A stretch of 64,000 nucleotides of DNA from Gracilaria domingensis (taxonomy: Eukaryota; Rhodophyta; Florideophyceae; Gracilariales; Gracilariaceae), in the NCBI GenBank assembly GCA_022539475.1, contig VCMS01000023.1:62001-126000 (forward strand), written 5' to 3'. Positions 1-10,932 of the stretch are shown here, piece after piece. The notes beneath the pieces were generated by a model. It ran no database searches. It saw nothing but the letters and a program-made list of their open reading frames with translations, and was not told where the DNA came from. Within the stretch, counting starts at the first letter, position 1, and every line of letters begins with the position of its first letter. The position numbers and the translations under genes were made by a program.

Positions 1-3000
1 CGCCTTCGTCTCCATGTATCTAACTTTGCCACAATCCATATGTTTTCGGAAAATGGCAATAAGTCCGCAATTGGGCAGTTGGGCGAAATCTGCTTCAGGA
101 CGGGTTCCGTCCCACCCTTGGTCAGAGCCCTTCCTTCTCCCTCTGCGGGAGGTTGGTATAGAACATGTGCGTTGACTCCCTCCGCCTTAATTTCAAATCC
201 AATTTGATATCCTGGAGCAGACGGATCATCGTTCGTAATAGACGACTGCGCAACAAAGAAACGCAGAGCTTCATATGGACTTTGAGAATGCCTTGGCATA
301 ACAAGATCTACGTCTTCAGTGAGAATACGAATTCGAATCCTACCATCAGAACTTGGAGTAACCGGAAAATCCTCTCCAACTTCATCATCAAACATTTCCG
401 CTATACCACCTTTCATTTCAAGGACAGGTTTTAAGCTCTCTCGTAGAACATCGAAATACTTTTTGAGAATAACAATGAACCTGTGCAAATATACTATGCG
501 AATATTCCGGAGGCGAGCTTCAAGCCAAATATCTTCATTACTGGATTCTGGAACTCTCAACGACCAACCATCTGATATCGGCTTGGGATTCTGCAAGGAA
601 GAAGCGCAACTGCGATCATATCGAATTGTTTCCGAGTAAACATCAAAGGCAGAGGTGAGATCTCGGATACCAAATCCTCCAAGCTCTCCGGAGGCTATCA
701 CCGTTCCGTTGGCGTACTGAGTTAGATCTGTTTTGCAATCAGATACATCAAAACAAGCAATCGCGCCTTCCGCAGTAACTAAAGTTATTACTAGACCATC
801 AAGCTCAGCATTTACTGAGAGCTGTCCACGGTTGGCAAACGCTTGCTTTGATATTTCCATACCTCTTCCGGCTTGATCGCGAAAAGCTCTCGCAGCTTCG
901 GAAGTTGTCATACCAAGAGCGGCGAACGGGTCTGAGTAGCTGTTTCCGTCTATGTCTTCCGTAACAGATTCATTTTCTTCTCCTTGTCCAGAAGACAAAC
1001 TTTCGTTGGATGCTCTCAAATCCGAGGTCATCTGGTTGTGCTCGATTGGAAGCTCCTTTACAGGGTGCCCGGATGACTGTGACTCGCTGAGGTAGAAAAA
1101 GTCTGCAAGAGCAAAATAAGTTTCTCGAACGCAGACCAAATTCAGAGACAATATTCTGACCGCCAAAGACTGTTCGTGCTTGACTACATCTCCACGATAA
1201 GAAAGGGAGATGAAAGCTTGGCTCTCGTTTGAGGATAGGATATCTTCTTGACCATCCTCAATAGCGTTCATTGCCCCACGATCAACATCATCAATCCCCG
1301 CGTATGCAATACGTCGGAAGGGCGCAGTCGCTCCGCGACTCCCATCAATAACTGTAAAAGTGTGAACTCGAAATTCAAAATCATCAACTTCCGATCGTTT
1401 CACTAGCTTGATTTGCGTTCCAGAAGATGATATAGTCACAATTCTACGTGACATTGAGTCTCTCAACTCCAACTGCAAGTCCTCAAAATCAAGATTCATC
1501 GAGAATGAAATCAAGCGGGACCTATTCTCTCGAACTGCATGAGAAGCCACAGTCTGTGAGTGTCTGATTTCTTCAAGTTCTGATGGGATGGACAGAGAAT
1601 GAGCCGCACGGTTAGGCTCAATCCCGCTGGCGGGAAGCTCGGTCTTAGAGTCGCTTCCCCAGCCTTTAGCAACTCTGAGAATGTTGCGAAATCCGTCGTG
1701 CGAAACTGATATCTTCAAAGATGGTAGCTCCCCTTGCAACTTGACTTTTGCAACGTTTAAAGGACCTAGTGACACAGTGACAGCGTCCACAAACGAGGAA
1801 TTATGCATTACTTGCAAAAGGAGATGAACCGAAAAAGGGGTTATAACCCTTTCTGATCCCTTTATGCCGGCCTTTGGCATAATATACAACCCCAGATCTG
1901 TACATGCCATCCTATAATCAGTATATCGAACAGAAATTGGCTTAGATGGCGTAGCGTCTTCATCAAGACTGTTATCCGGTGAGTCTTCCACAACAATGTT
2001 TTCGGATGGTCCCGTAGATGTTTCCATCGCAAACGTGCCAAGATCAAGAACTAAGGACACCGTTGTCCCTTTTGGCGCGGGCATAACAAAACGAGGACCA
2101 CGAATTAGAATGTCCATTCGCATTGGAACAGTTCTTTCAAGGATTGCTTTTTGAATGTCCATTCTCAAAGATGCAAGACGAGGTGCCGCAGACTTGGCAA
2201 GAAATTGCATTATGGAAGGCATCTTTTCTCTCGGGTGCCAGAACATCACAGATGATAAAAAAGCTCCCTGAGGCCCATCAAGAAGGACTTCCATACCACC
2301 GATTGCAAGGTCCATCGCCATTCTCGTGGAGCCTTGAGCCCAGTCACCTTCGAAAACCTCCTCCTGATTCAGTCTCAAAGCAGCAATATACTTCAGTGGA
2401 GTTTGATGCATTTGGAAAGTTTCTTCGATGTTCTTTTGAGGATGCTCACGACCACTTTCAATATTTTGAGATCGCTCACTAATCGTTTCATTTGGAAAGC
2501 CTGAACGGTACTGAGAATTGTGGGAATACCTCATGGGATCTGACATCTGCACGTTAAGTCCGAGCCCATACTCCCCGCGAATAGCAAATATTGCATCTGA
2601 TATCTCGTAAGGGTATGAATGTAACACTGCGCATAGTGAACTGTCGGAACCCGACGGATTAGAAGCATCGTATGTTGTTTGAGTTTCAACTCCTCGTTGG
2701 ATACATATGTTCGTGACACTGCTCATGCTCAGCAATGGATCACTAGAACTGTGATTGCTGCTTTTGGGATCACTATTGGTTCTAGCGAAGTCACCTGCCC
2801 ACGGAACTCGAGGATACATTATTTTCATTCTCTTCTGAAGGTCGACAACTTCGAAAGTTCCCAATAGTGCCTCCAGCAATAGACCTGCCCCGGGCCTTGT
2901 TTCTATCCCTAGGCGTAATTCCCTAAACTCCAGATTGGAAAAGGGAACTGGAGCTGTCGGGTATCCGCCCTGTTTGAGCTGTATGCGACCCTTCCCCAGA

Positions 3001-4739
3001 AGAAAGCCCATGCGAAAGTTTGGTACAATAATCTCATCTTCGTCAAAGTTTTGAAAAGTTAAGGTCGAAGAAGAACTCTGATTAAGAACTTCAGCAGGTT
3101 CTGGACTTGCTCTTAATGGATCTGTTCTGACATGATCGTCATTATTGGTAGAGGAAGATTCAGTTTTCGAAGATGTGTCCATTTCTTGGTCTTCCGCCAG
3201 ATTTCCGTCTAGACCTCCCGAGGCTTGAGCATTTTCAACAGCATTAGCCTCAAGATGCGGATCGTCTGGGCTTGCTGCAGATGATGGTTCCACTACTTGG
3301 CTACGACGAGAAAAGAATGACCAGAACCTTGAAGTTGTCGGGGTCTGATTCTGGACTTTTCGCAAAGAGGCATAAAGCTCGGAATCTGCGATATCGCGAA
3401 ACATAACAACATCCTTGTAAGGAAGAACAACCTCCAACTCCTGAAGACGTGCAGCATCTTCAACGGGTTCTGGGGTGCCATTTCTTCGCGCATTGACCAC
3501 AGCATTCCTTACACGGCAATACTCTTCCCTGGTTTCTCGAAAGCTTTTCATACCTTCAGCAGTAAAGCGAAGTGCTGCCTCTCTTCTCTCTTTGAATCGG
3601 GGGAGCAATCTTTCCAAGGCCCAGAACCACCGCCCTCTTGCAGTTTTTGGTCGCACCTTGCGATCAATGTCAGATAGATACATAATGGTAGAGAGTAGTG
3701 TGTGATACTGAAAGTCGTCTAGAGCAATTTTCACGTCCGGAAAATGGAGGTCCATTTGCACCCGTGGTACATTTTTCAGGTCTTTGAGACTTTCATCAGT
3801 TCCAGCTAGTGCCGAAGCAAGAGCAGAGCTTTTCGTTAATGCTATCCTGAGTTCGCCGTCCATAGGTCGAATAGCATGACGAGACGCGCCTTGTACAAAA
3901 TCTAACCAATTCCGTTCCTCAGTATCAACTTCTTTGTTCAAAATCCATCCTTTAAGATCATTAATGGCATTCCCAGGCTCCCAATTCAGGACCAATCCCT
4001 TCATATACACAACCTTGTGGACCACAGGAGAATCTGGACTTTCAATAAAGACAGGAAGCCATTTCGAATTAGTTGAGCATGCGCGGAGCGAGTTAAACGC
4101 TAGTGTTGCCGTGTAAGGGCGATCCCGCACACTACTTGCATCTTCGTACTGCACAACTACGTTTTCGACGTCAATCTGGATATTGTCAACGATCTTGGTG
4201 ACAAATTTGCTCGTAAAACGCCATCCCCATCTCGTTATCCTATTACCAGTCTGTTGCGTTGACGATGAGTTCTCTGAAGCAAGGTCTGGAGAAGACTCAT
4301 GTTGGGCTCTGTTACACTCTTTCCCTTGATCGAGAGTCACAGACCGTACACTGAACTTTGCGTCCCTTATAGCTTCGTCCGTAGCGAGTCGAGCTGCTTT
4401 TAGGCGTTTATCTCTTAATTCAAGCGCGCTTTGATCTCCGTCCGAAACTGGAGACGCAACTACTGTCACATCATGCATAAAAATGCGCACTGGAGCCGAA
4501 CGCAATCTCTTCCATGGGACTTCCAGACGAAGGAGCCCGATGTAACCAGCTGTAACGGTGACCGGGAGGTCTAGTCCCAACGTTTCAAATAACACTGCGA
4601 GCGCATCGGGGCGAAGTCGAAGGTTCTTGAGCTCAAGATCGCCTCTCCAAACACCTAATCTTATGCTTTCTCGGTTGAGACCATCCACATAACTGCCAAG
4701 GAGCCTTACAAGCCCGTCAGAGACGATCCCTTCAAGCAT
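1..4739 (-). CDS. VPS13: VPS13-family lipid-transfer protein, N-terminal part
   Basis: Only the first 1579 codons are in the window; the gene runs off the left edge. The frame is open from the ATG at 4739 to base 1 with no stop in the stretches I checked, so this part is one exon. The start MLEGIVSDGLVRLLGSYVDG, followed by SIRLGVWRGDLELKNLRLRP and AGYIGLLRLEVPWKRLRSAP, is the chorein N-terminal domain (about residues 1-105), which opens the hydrophobic groove of these bridge-like lipid transporters at organelle contact sites. Around residues 450-540 lies a Ser/Glu-rich, probably disordered segment. VPS13 proteins are typically about 3000 residues, so roughly half is missing. The next gene upstream is divergent (V-ATPase subunit a). 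Family assignment is firm; which VPS13 paralogue is not. Confidence 0.9.
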   Translation of the reverse strand, partial: MLEGIVSDGLVRLLGSYVDGLNRESIRLGVWRGDLELKNLRLRPDALAVLFETLGLDLPVTVTAGYIGLLRLEVPWKRLRSAPVRIFMHDVTVVASPVSDGDQSALELRDKRLKAARLATDEAIRDAKFSVRSVTLDQGKECNRAQHESSPDLASENSSSTQQTGNRITRWGWRFTSKFVTKIVDNIQIDVENVVVQYEDASSVRDRPYTATLAFNSLRACSTNSKWLPVFIESPDSPVVHKVVYMKGLVLNWEPGNAINDLKGWILNKEVDTEERNWLDFVQGASRHAIRPMDGELRIALTKSSALASALAGTDESLKDLKNVPRVQMDLHFPDVKIALDDFQYHTLLSTIMYLSDIDRKVRPKTARGRWFWALERLLPRFKERREAALRFTAEGMKSFRETREEYCRVRNAVVNARRNGTPEPVEDAARLQELEVVLPYKDVVMFRDIADSELYASLRKVQNQTPTTSRFWSFFSRRSQVVEPSSAASPDDPHLEANAVENAQASGGLDGNLAEDQEMDTSSKTESSSTNNDDHVRTDPLRASPEPAEVLNQSSSSTLTFQNFDEDEIIVPNFRMGFLLGKGRIQLKQGGYPTAPVPFSNLEFRELRLGIETRPGAGLLLEALLGTFEVVDLQKRMKIMYPRVPWAGDFARTNSDPKSSNHSSSDPLLSMSSVTNICIQRGVETQTTYDASNPSGSDSSLCAVLHSYPYEISDAIFAIRGEYGLGLNVQMSDPMRYSHNSQYRSGFPNETISERSQNIESGREHPQKNIEETFQMHQTPLKYIAALRLNQEEVFEGDWAQGSTRMAMDLAIGGMEVLLDGPQGAFLSSVMFWHPREKMPSIMQFLAKSAAPRLASLRMDIQKAILERTVPMRMDILIRGPRFVMPAPKGTTVSLVLDLGTFAMETSTGPSENIVVEDSPDNSLDEDATPSKPISVRYTDYRMACTDLGLYIMPKAGIKGSERVITPFSVHLLLQVMHNSSFVDAVTVSLGPLNVAKVKLQGELPSLKISVSHDGFRNILRVAKGWGSDSKTELPASGIEPNRAAHSLSIPSELEEIRHSQTVASHAVRENRSRLISFSMNLDFEDLQLELRDSMSRRIVTISSSGTQIKLVKRSEVDDFEFRVHTFTVIDGSRGATAPFRRIAYAGIDDVDRGAMNAIEDGQEDILSSNESQAFISLSYRGDVVKHEQSLAVRILSLNLVCVRETYFALADFFYLSESQSSGHPVKELPIEHNQMTSDLRASNESLSSGQGEENESVTEDIDGNSYSDPFAALGMTTSEAARAFRDQAGRGMEISKQAFANRGQLSVNAELDGLVITLVTAEGAIACFDVSDCKTDLTQYANGTVIASGELGGFGIRDLTSAFDVYSETIRYDRSCASSLQNPKPISDGWSLRVPESSNEDIWLEARLRNIRIVYLHRFIVILKKYFDVLRESLKPVLEMKGGIAEMFDDEVGEDFPVTPSSDGRIRIRILTEDVDLVMPRHSQSPYEALRFFVAQSSITNDDPSAPGYQIGFEIKAEGVNAHVLYQPPAEGEGRALTKGGTEPVLKQISPNCPIADLLPFSENIWIVAKLDTWRRR

Positions 4740-5735
4740 ACTTTCATGAATCTATATATGTCGGAACAGTATGCAAAGGTTTACTGTGCCAGAGAAAGCA
4801 CCAGAGGCGAATTGCATTCAAAAGCGGCGAACGGTAGCCTGAGTCGAGTACAATGGCGATTAGGCTGGGAGTATGAAAAGAGAATAACAAATTGGGGCAT
4901 CAAAGCGCTCTCATATCTGGAGAATTGAAGCCGTCCTCTTCGCTTGCAACAGACTGGACGATAGACTGAATTTTGCAGCAATAGAAACAACGGGTGGGGT
5001 GAATGACGCCGGCAACACTTCGGAACGCACGGTTTCACACCTTGGACTTGTGTCCGCTGTCCCAAACGTGTTCACAGCTCTCGTACTGCTTGGTATGGGA
5101 CTGGGAACACTTAGGGCGGACAGCAGAGTTGAACCACGGTTTGCAGCCTACGTGACACGTAGTACGTGTAAGGCCGCGCCGCGAAAGCAAGGGCGTCTTA
5201 CGGAAAGTTACGGCAAAATTCGAGACTTTCCGGAAAGTGTCAAGCGGCACATGGCGATGCAACTTGGATTGCAATTCGACTGTAAGACTGGTTTGCGCAT
5301 CCTCGCATGCGACGTTCTTGCGGCCGCTCTTCTTCTGCTGTTCTGGGCAGACTTCCAGGAGCAGGCGTTGCGCTCCGCTTGGTATCAGGGGTACACGCCC
5401 GTTTCTGTTCGAGCACGAGCGCAGAAGAGGTTCACCAAGACCAGCTTTCGGCCAGCTCCTTAAAAGCGATATCGCCCGGCTGGTGGGCGCCCGGACCGCG
5501 GTTCTTTCGTTACAGCTGGAACACATGCTGCACCGCTTGTCGTCAATATCATCTCAGCCCTGTGTTTCTGAGGAGGTTTGCTGCTAGCTAAAGGTCCATC
5601 TATCCAGGAGCACGACGTGAATAAACTCACGGATATCGGACGAAGCGTTCTTAATTTCCTCTCTGGCTGTGCGCCAGACCGTTTCTCAACACGAGACGTC
5701 GAAGCAGCAACCCGGCGGTTGCAGCCGCCGGTACG
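4740..5735. other. intergenic, divergent promoters of VPS13 and V-ATPase a
   Basis: This 1-kb stretch separates two divergent genes. It contains overlapping open frames on both strands (for example 4999-5463 and 5035-5526), but none has recognisable protein features. Two overlapping palindromes with one-base centres lie at 5148-5162 and 5155-5169, and a spacer-free palindrome ACTTTCCGGAAAGT lies near 5224-5237. Confidence 0.6.
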
Positions 5736-8474
5736 ATGCCTTCCGTGCGTGATCCTTACACCACCCTAGCATCACTTGGCCGTCGAGCCAACTCTGGACT
5801 TCGTCTTTCTGCCCTCGCCGGTACCGATAATGATCCTAAACAGCCAAGAAAGCCGTCGCGCAAGGCGGCCTTCAACAGAAAACGCACTGCACGTATAGGC
5901 AGTCTGTTTCGTTCGGAGAACATGGTTCTTGTTCGTCTATATTTCGACCGAGCTGCGGCGCATGATACCATCGACGAGTTAGGAGAGCTCGGATTATGCC
6001 AATTTAAGGATCTCAACGAGAATCAGTCGGCGTTCCAACGCTCGTACAGCGATAACGTCAGACGCTGTGACGAAATGCTTCGCGTTATTCGTTATCTGAC
6101 GGACCAAATCAAAGATGTTCCACAACTTTCTATATCCCCGTCCGCTTTCGATGGTCCTGGTACGGGGCCTTCATATCGTCTTGATGATCTTGATGCTCAT
6201 CTTAACAGTCTGGAGAAAGCACTTCTAGATATGAATGCCAACGCCGATTTTATTTCCACCGAGTACAATGAAACCATGGAGCTGCGCTGTGTCTTGGAGA
6301 GGGCCGCCGAATTTTTCAGGTCTGCTCCGGTTATGCAATCTGCATCTTCAATCTCCACCGCGTCTTCGTCGAAGTATAGTTCACGTCTTGGGTCAAAACT
6401 AATTAGCGGGATGATGGGAGAAATATCAGCGCTTTCGCAAACCCCTTCCATCGTAGTTGATGAGGACGATGTGTCTTCTATTTCTTCACCAACAGCTTTT
6501 ATTCGTGAAACTCAAGAATTGCAACAATCCGCTCTTCTCTCATTCTTTACAGGCACCATCGCTAGGGAAAAGATTGCGTCTTTCGAGCGTGTTCTCTTCC
6601 GTGCGACCCATGGAAATTGTCTTGTGCGATTCGCAGACGTCCAAGATAAGCTGGTCGATCCACAGACGAAATTAAAGGTGGACAAGAGTGTGTTTATGGT
6701 GTTTTTCTCAGGAAACGCCGTACGAGCGAAAGTATCAAAGATCTGTATAGCATTTGAGGCGAACAAATATGCCATTCCTGAGGATCACACCCGTCAAATG
6801 ACCGCTTTGACCCACTGCAGAAATAAGCTTTCAGACTTGAAACAAGTCATGGACACAGCAGCAAGCCAGAAGGCTGAAATTCTCCGAGATGTCGCTCAAC
6901 AGATTCTTTCCTGGCGTGAAAAAGTTCGTCGAGACATGGGGATTTTCAACACATTGAATCTTCTGAACTACGATACAAGCCAGCAGCTCTTCATTGCTGA
7001 CGTCTGGTGTCCCGAATCAGCGCAAGATGATGTTCGCAATGCTCTTGAAATTGGAAGAAGAAGAGCAAACGCACAAGTACCATCTATTATGGAAGAACGA
7101 CCGCTTGGTATTGAAGATATTCCTCCGACTTATTACAAGACCAACAAGTTCACAGATGTGTTTCAGGGTATCGTCGAGTCATATGGTATTGCAAAGTATC
7201 AGGAAGTTAACCCAGCCCCCTACACAATAATTACGTTCCCGTTCCTGTTTGCGGTTATGTTTGGAGATATTGGACACGGAATCCTAATGGCTCTATTTGC
7301 TGCGTATATGGTGAGGAACGAAGTACGTCTACAGAGAATGGGAAAGAGAATGGGAGAAATCATGAAGGCTGCTTTCGATGGGAGGTATATAATTCTTTTG
7401 ATGGGTATCTTTTCGATATACACAGGTTTCATATACAATGAAATGTTTGCAGTCCCAATCGATTTATTCGGTTCGCGATGGAAATACACCTCTGAAAGTC
7501 AGATGGCTTGTGGTATTGATAACTGTGAAAATCCTTCAAGCGTCCTACCTCCGCTTAGTCCATATCCATTTGGATTTGATCCGGTGTGGAAAGCAAGTAA
7601 GACGGGGCTTCTGTTTTTCAACTCGTACAAAATGAAACTCTCTATTGTGTTGGGAGTGACCCAAATGGTACTAGGCATTTGCCTCTCATACAGAAATGCG
7701 AAGTACTTTAAGCAGAAACTGGATATTCTGTACGTGTTCATTCCGCAAATGATCTTCATGAACGCTATATTTGGGTACCTAGTGTTTCTCATCATTTTGA
7801 AATGGTTGATTGACTACAACGACCCATCTTGCGCTTCAAACCCCACATGTGAGCCTCCTGATTTGAAATCTGTGCTTATTGGAATGTTCATGAATCCTGG
7901 AAATCTCCCAGCCAGTATGGTGATGTTTCCGGGACAAAATGCCTTGCAGTTATTGCTGGCGACGGCCGCAATTATTGCTGTTCCGTGGATGCTGTTCCCC
8001 AAACCCTTAATACTCCGTGCACAACATCGAAAACGAAGAGGATATGCTCGTGTAAAGAGTAATGATGATGAGGAAACAGAAGAAAATCCGCGAGGTGCTG
8101 CATTCGACTTTGGTGAGGTTTTTGTACATCAGATGATTCATACAATTGAGTTCGTACTGGGTGCCATTAGTAATACGGCGAGCTATTTACGACTGTGGGC
8201 ACTCAGTCTCGCTCACGCCGAGCTAAGCAATGTTTTCCTTGAGAAGCTTTTGTATATGTCTATTGCGTCAGGAAACCCTATTGCGATGATGGTTGGATTC
8301 TTCATGTGGATTTCGGCAACTTTGGGAGTTCTCATGTTTATGGAATCCCTCTCAGCATTTCTGCATGCCCTGCGCTTGCACTGGGTGGAGTTCCAAAACA
8401 AATTTTACTTACTACATGGAGACGGGATAAAATTCAACCCGTACTCTCATGCCTTTTCTTCAGAAGAGGAGTAA
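5736..8474 (+). CDS. VHA-a: V-type proton ATPase subunit a (V0 sector)
   Basis: A 912-residue membrane subunit of the V0 sector, forming the proton half-channels next to the c-ring in endomembrane or vacuolar V-ATPase. About 55 residues precede the usual family start (here SLFRSENMVLVRLYF, then LGELGLCQFKDLN). A long cytosolic N-terminal half is followed by about eight hydrophobic segments from roughly residue 495. The essential channel arginine is R819 in SYLRLWALSLAHAELSNVF. Single exon, ATG at 5736, TAA at 8472-8474. The N-terminal extension is basic and Ser-rich; translation could instead begin at the internal Met within SENMVL, but that would cut into the conserved domain. Confidence 0.95.
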   Translation: MPSVRDPYTTLASLGRRANSGLRLSALAGTDNDPKQPRKPSRKAAFNRKRTARIGSLFRSENMVLVRLYFDRAAAHDTIDELGELGLCQFKDLNENQSAFQRSYSDNVRRCDEMLRVIRYLTDQIKDVPQLSISPSAFDGPGTGPSYRLDDLDAHLNSLEKALLDMNANADFISTEYNETMELRCVLERAAEFFRSAPVMQSASSISTASSSKYSSRLGSKLISGMMGEISALSQTPSIVVDEDDVSSISSPTAFIRETQELQQSALLSFFTGTIAREKIASFERVLFRATHGNCLVRFADVQDKLVDPQTKLKVDKSVFMVFFSGNAVRAKVSKICIAFEANKYAIPEDHTRQMTALTHCRNKLSDLKQVMDTAASQKAEILRDVAQQILSWREKVRRDMGIFNTLNLLNYDTSQQLFIADVWCPESAQDDVRNALEIGRRRANAQVPSIMEERPLGIEDIPPTYYKTNKFTDVFQGIVESYGIAKYQEVNPAPYTIITFPFLFAVMFGDIGHGILMALFAAYMVRNEVRLQRMGKRMGEIMKAAFDGRYIILLMGIFSIYTGFIYNEMFAVPIDLFGSRWKYTSESQMACGIDNCENPSSVLPPLSPYPFGFDPVWKASKTGLLFFNSYKMKLSIVLGVTQMVLGICLSYRNAKYFKQKLDILYVFIPQMIFMNAIFGYLVFLIILKWLIDYNDPSCASNPTCEPPDLKSVLIGMFMNPGNLPASMVMFPGQNALQLLLATAAIIAVPWMLFPKPLILRAQHRKRRGYARVKSNDDEETEENPRGAAFDFGEVFVHQMIHTIEFVLGAISNTASYLRLWALSLAHAELSNVFLEKLLYMSIASGNPIAMMVGFFMWISATLGVLMFMESLSAFLHALRLHWVEFQNKFYLLHGDGIKFNPYSHAFSSEEE

Positions 8475-8669
8475 ACTCGCGGCCTGTTGTGTATGCCTTT
8501 GCGTTCAACCCAAGCCCAGAATCTTACAACAATTTTGTACGTCCATGAAGTGAAGTATTCAGGTGCGAACTCGTTTAGTATTTTGTTTGCTAACTAGACA
8601 AACATCTACAAGGGTACTGTACATCAAGGTAGTGATCGTGGCCGTGGCAAATACAAAACCAGTGACGTT

Positions 8670-10346
8670 CTATATTTTCCTCCAAGGACGCCGTAGTGGG
8701 CTTTCAGGGTCCATATCAAACAGTTCCCGACTAGATTCTAACTCTGCTGCCCGCCGAAACATAAATCGGGCCCTTTCCTCATCGCCTGCACCGCGCTCTA
8801 GCTCTGCCCACGCTCGCCACGGCGACCCATCGGTGGGGTCAAGATTTATGCTTCGTGAGATGTAGTGCCGAGCAACAGAGATATTCCCGTTCACCTGTTC
8901 AAACCTTCCAAACCAAAGCCATAGCCACGAACATGATGCATCAACACCGACAGCTTTATTGAACAGCTCCCGAGCCTTGTCGATATTGTCCTCTTCCCAC
9001 TCCAATACAGCCCACGCGTGGATAAGCGCAGCGACCTCCTTGCCCCTACTGACTCCTACCCCCTTGGCAAAAAGTGCGCGGGCAGAATCCTTATCCATTT
9101 GCCTCTGTTCCAATAAGGCAAGGGATTGCCAAAGATATGCTTTTGTTGGATCTACCTTGATGCCTTTCTTGAATAAGGATCTCGCAATCGTAATTTCACC
9201 GCGACTCTCAACTAATTTGCCCCACGAGCAGTACAACATCGCATCATTTGAATAAATGGAGGCTGCCTGCTGGTAGAGTTTCAATGCCTCGTGTACATTT
9301 CCCAGCTTCTCCTCCATTCGAGCCCATGCCTGCCAAAGTTGAACAGCGCTTCTTCCCTCGATTGAAGTTCCCTTCAAGTAATATTTCCTTGCCATGTCAG
9401 AGTTCCCTTCATATTCTTCTAATTGTGCAAACGAGAGCCATGATAACGTATGTCGTGGATCTACGTGTATCGCTCGAGTGAAACACTCTCGAGCAGCTGA
9501 AAGGCGACCAGCTCTGTATTCGAGTACGCCAAGAGCATGGTGTAGATAGGGATTGTCTGATTCAAGCTTAAGGCCTTGAGTCAAAATGATTCGTGCTGAC
9601 TTTGAATTCCCCTTTTTGTCATGCAAAACGCCCAACGAGTGATAAAGGCGGGTGGCAGTTGGGCACATCCGCAGCCCCTCTTGATATAAGCGCTTCGCTT
9701 TTTCCACATGACCGTCCTTGTACTCCATAGAACCCCAAGAGTGATAGAGCGATGGAAGCCTTGGGTTCGCTTCCAATGCCTTCCCAAAAAGACGTCGAGC
9801 GGTGACAAAATTGCCGTTGCTCTTTTCGATATCTGCCCATGTCTGCCAAAGAATCGCGTTGCGCGGGTTGTGTCTCAATGCTCTCCTCAAAACGCCCATT
9901 GCCCTATCGAGCTCACCATCACGCTGCAATAATTTGACGTACCGCACCCACGCCCTGCCGTTACTTGTATTCAGTTTGACTAGCGATGCATACATACGCA
10001 GCGCGTTCTGAACACGCCCGGCTTTCTCCTCTGCCTTCGCAGATTCAAAGAGCAATTCGAGAGCTTCGCGTGTGCCGTCTCGTCGCGCAGCAACTTTGCC
10101 GTCGCCAGTCGTTGTGAGAGTGGAAGTTGTGACACATGCAGAGGGCATGTTGGAAGCAGTTCCGGTTCGCACCCGTCGCTCGACGTTTGTTCTCCGCGGC
10201 AGTCCTGGAGCCCTACATTGCTCCGGTTTGGTCAGAGATGACACAGCCAAAGAGCGCGGCAGCAGTACTAGTGGCGGTGCAGAGACGGCAAACGCCGGAA
10301 GCTCGGTCATATTAGTCATCCAGCGCCAGGAACGAAGCTGGGTCAT
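8670..10346 (-). CDS. HAT/TPR-repeat protein, HCF107/MBB1-like (plastid RNA stabilisation)
   Basis: A 558-residue protein made almost wholly of half-a-TPR (HAT) repeats, about eleven in tandem from roughly residue 85 to 520, with the pattern ALWQTWADIEKSNGNFVTAR and ARELFNKAVGVDASCSWLW. Arabidopsis HCF107 and Chlamydomonas MBB1, with the same architecture, bind the 5' end of psbH RNA in the psbB cluster, protecting it and aiding translation. The first in-frame ATG is 10346. An ATG at 10310 gives MTELPAFAVSAPP, which looks more like the other plastid leaders here and may be the true start. Nuclear mRNA-processing HAT proteins (CRN/Clf1 type) are an alternative, but the plastid-like leader and size favour HCF107. 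Confidence 0.75.
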   Translation of the reverse strand: MTQLRSWRWMTNMTELPAFAVSAPPLVLLPRSLAVSSLTKPEQCRAPGLPRRTNVERRVRTGTASNMPSACVTTSTLTTTGDGKVAARRDGTREALELLFESAKAEEKAGRVQNALRMYASLVKLNTSNGRAWVRYVKLLQRDGELDRAMGVLRRALRHNPRNAILWQTWADIEKSNGNFVTARRLFGKALEANPRLPSLYHSWGSMEYKDGHVEKAKRLYQEGLRMCPTATRLYHSLGVLHDKKGNSKSARIILTQGLKLESDNPYLHHALGVLEYRAGRLSAARECFTRAIHVDPRHTLSWLSFAQLEEYEGNSDMARKYYLKGTSIEGRSAVQLWQAWARMEEKLGNVHEALKLYQQAASIYSNDAMLYCSWGKLVESRGEITIARSLFKKGIKVDPTKAYLWQSLALLEQRQMDKDSARALFAKGVGVSRGKEVAALIHAWAVLEWEEDNIDKARELFNKAVGVDASCSWLWLWFGRFEQVNGNISVARHYISRSINLDPTDGSPWRAWAELERGAGDEERARFMFRRAAELESSRELFDMDPESPLRRPWRKI

Positions 10347-10932
10347 GCGAAGACTGCAAACGCGGCTCAACGGGAGCGAGACATTAAGTAGAAACCGGGC
10401 GGCATGTGTGTCATTTCATTCCACGCGCGTGGCGAAGAGCGCGTGAGCAGAGAATGGGCTGGCGGCGGAAATGCGTTCCGCTCGAGCAGACGCACAACCG
10501 ACCATTGGCGCAAGAACAGCGCGTTGTGGTTGGTGCTCTCGCTGCTTTGGCGCAGTCGCTATGCGCGCCATGCCGCTGCAATAGCCGCCATTTACAGTGC
10601 ATTTTGACACGTGTCCCGAAAACAGCTGTAAGCCATTGATGGCAGTTCAACGTCACTGTACCACTGTCAACAGTGCTGTTGCGCCAGTGCACCACCGGTG
10701 CATCCCGCAGCCTGTCCCGCTCCCAAGTTGGGACTCCCAACTGCGAGACTCCACCGTTCTGCATACCCAAGGGTATTTTTGCATCAATGCATCAAAGGCT
10801 TCGCGGCGTTTAACGTGTATCTTCCCCACGGGACCTTCGTTGGATTCGCCCGATCGTGTTCTTCCACATCCCGTCCCGTCCGGTCCAGCAACAGTTTCCT
10901 GTTCCTTGTGGCGCTTCCATTCCCCTTCGGAC
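10347..10932. other. intergenic, divergent
   Basis: Upstream regions of the HAT-repeat gene (-) and the P-loop kinase gene (+). Short overlapping open frames on both strands show no domain or coding character. Nothing else recognised. Confidence 0.5.

Noticed and set aside
4999..5526. Overlapping 154- and 163-codon frames on opposite strands
   Set aside because: Neither has domain features, and they lie in the promoter interval of two well-defined divergent genes.
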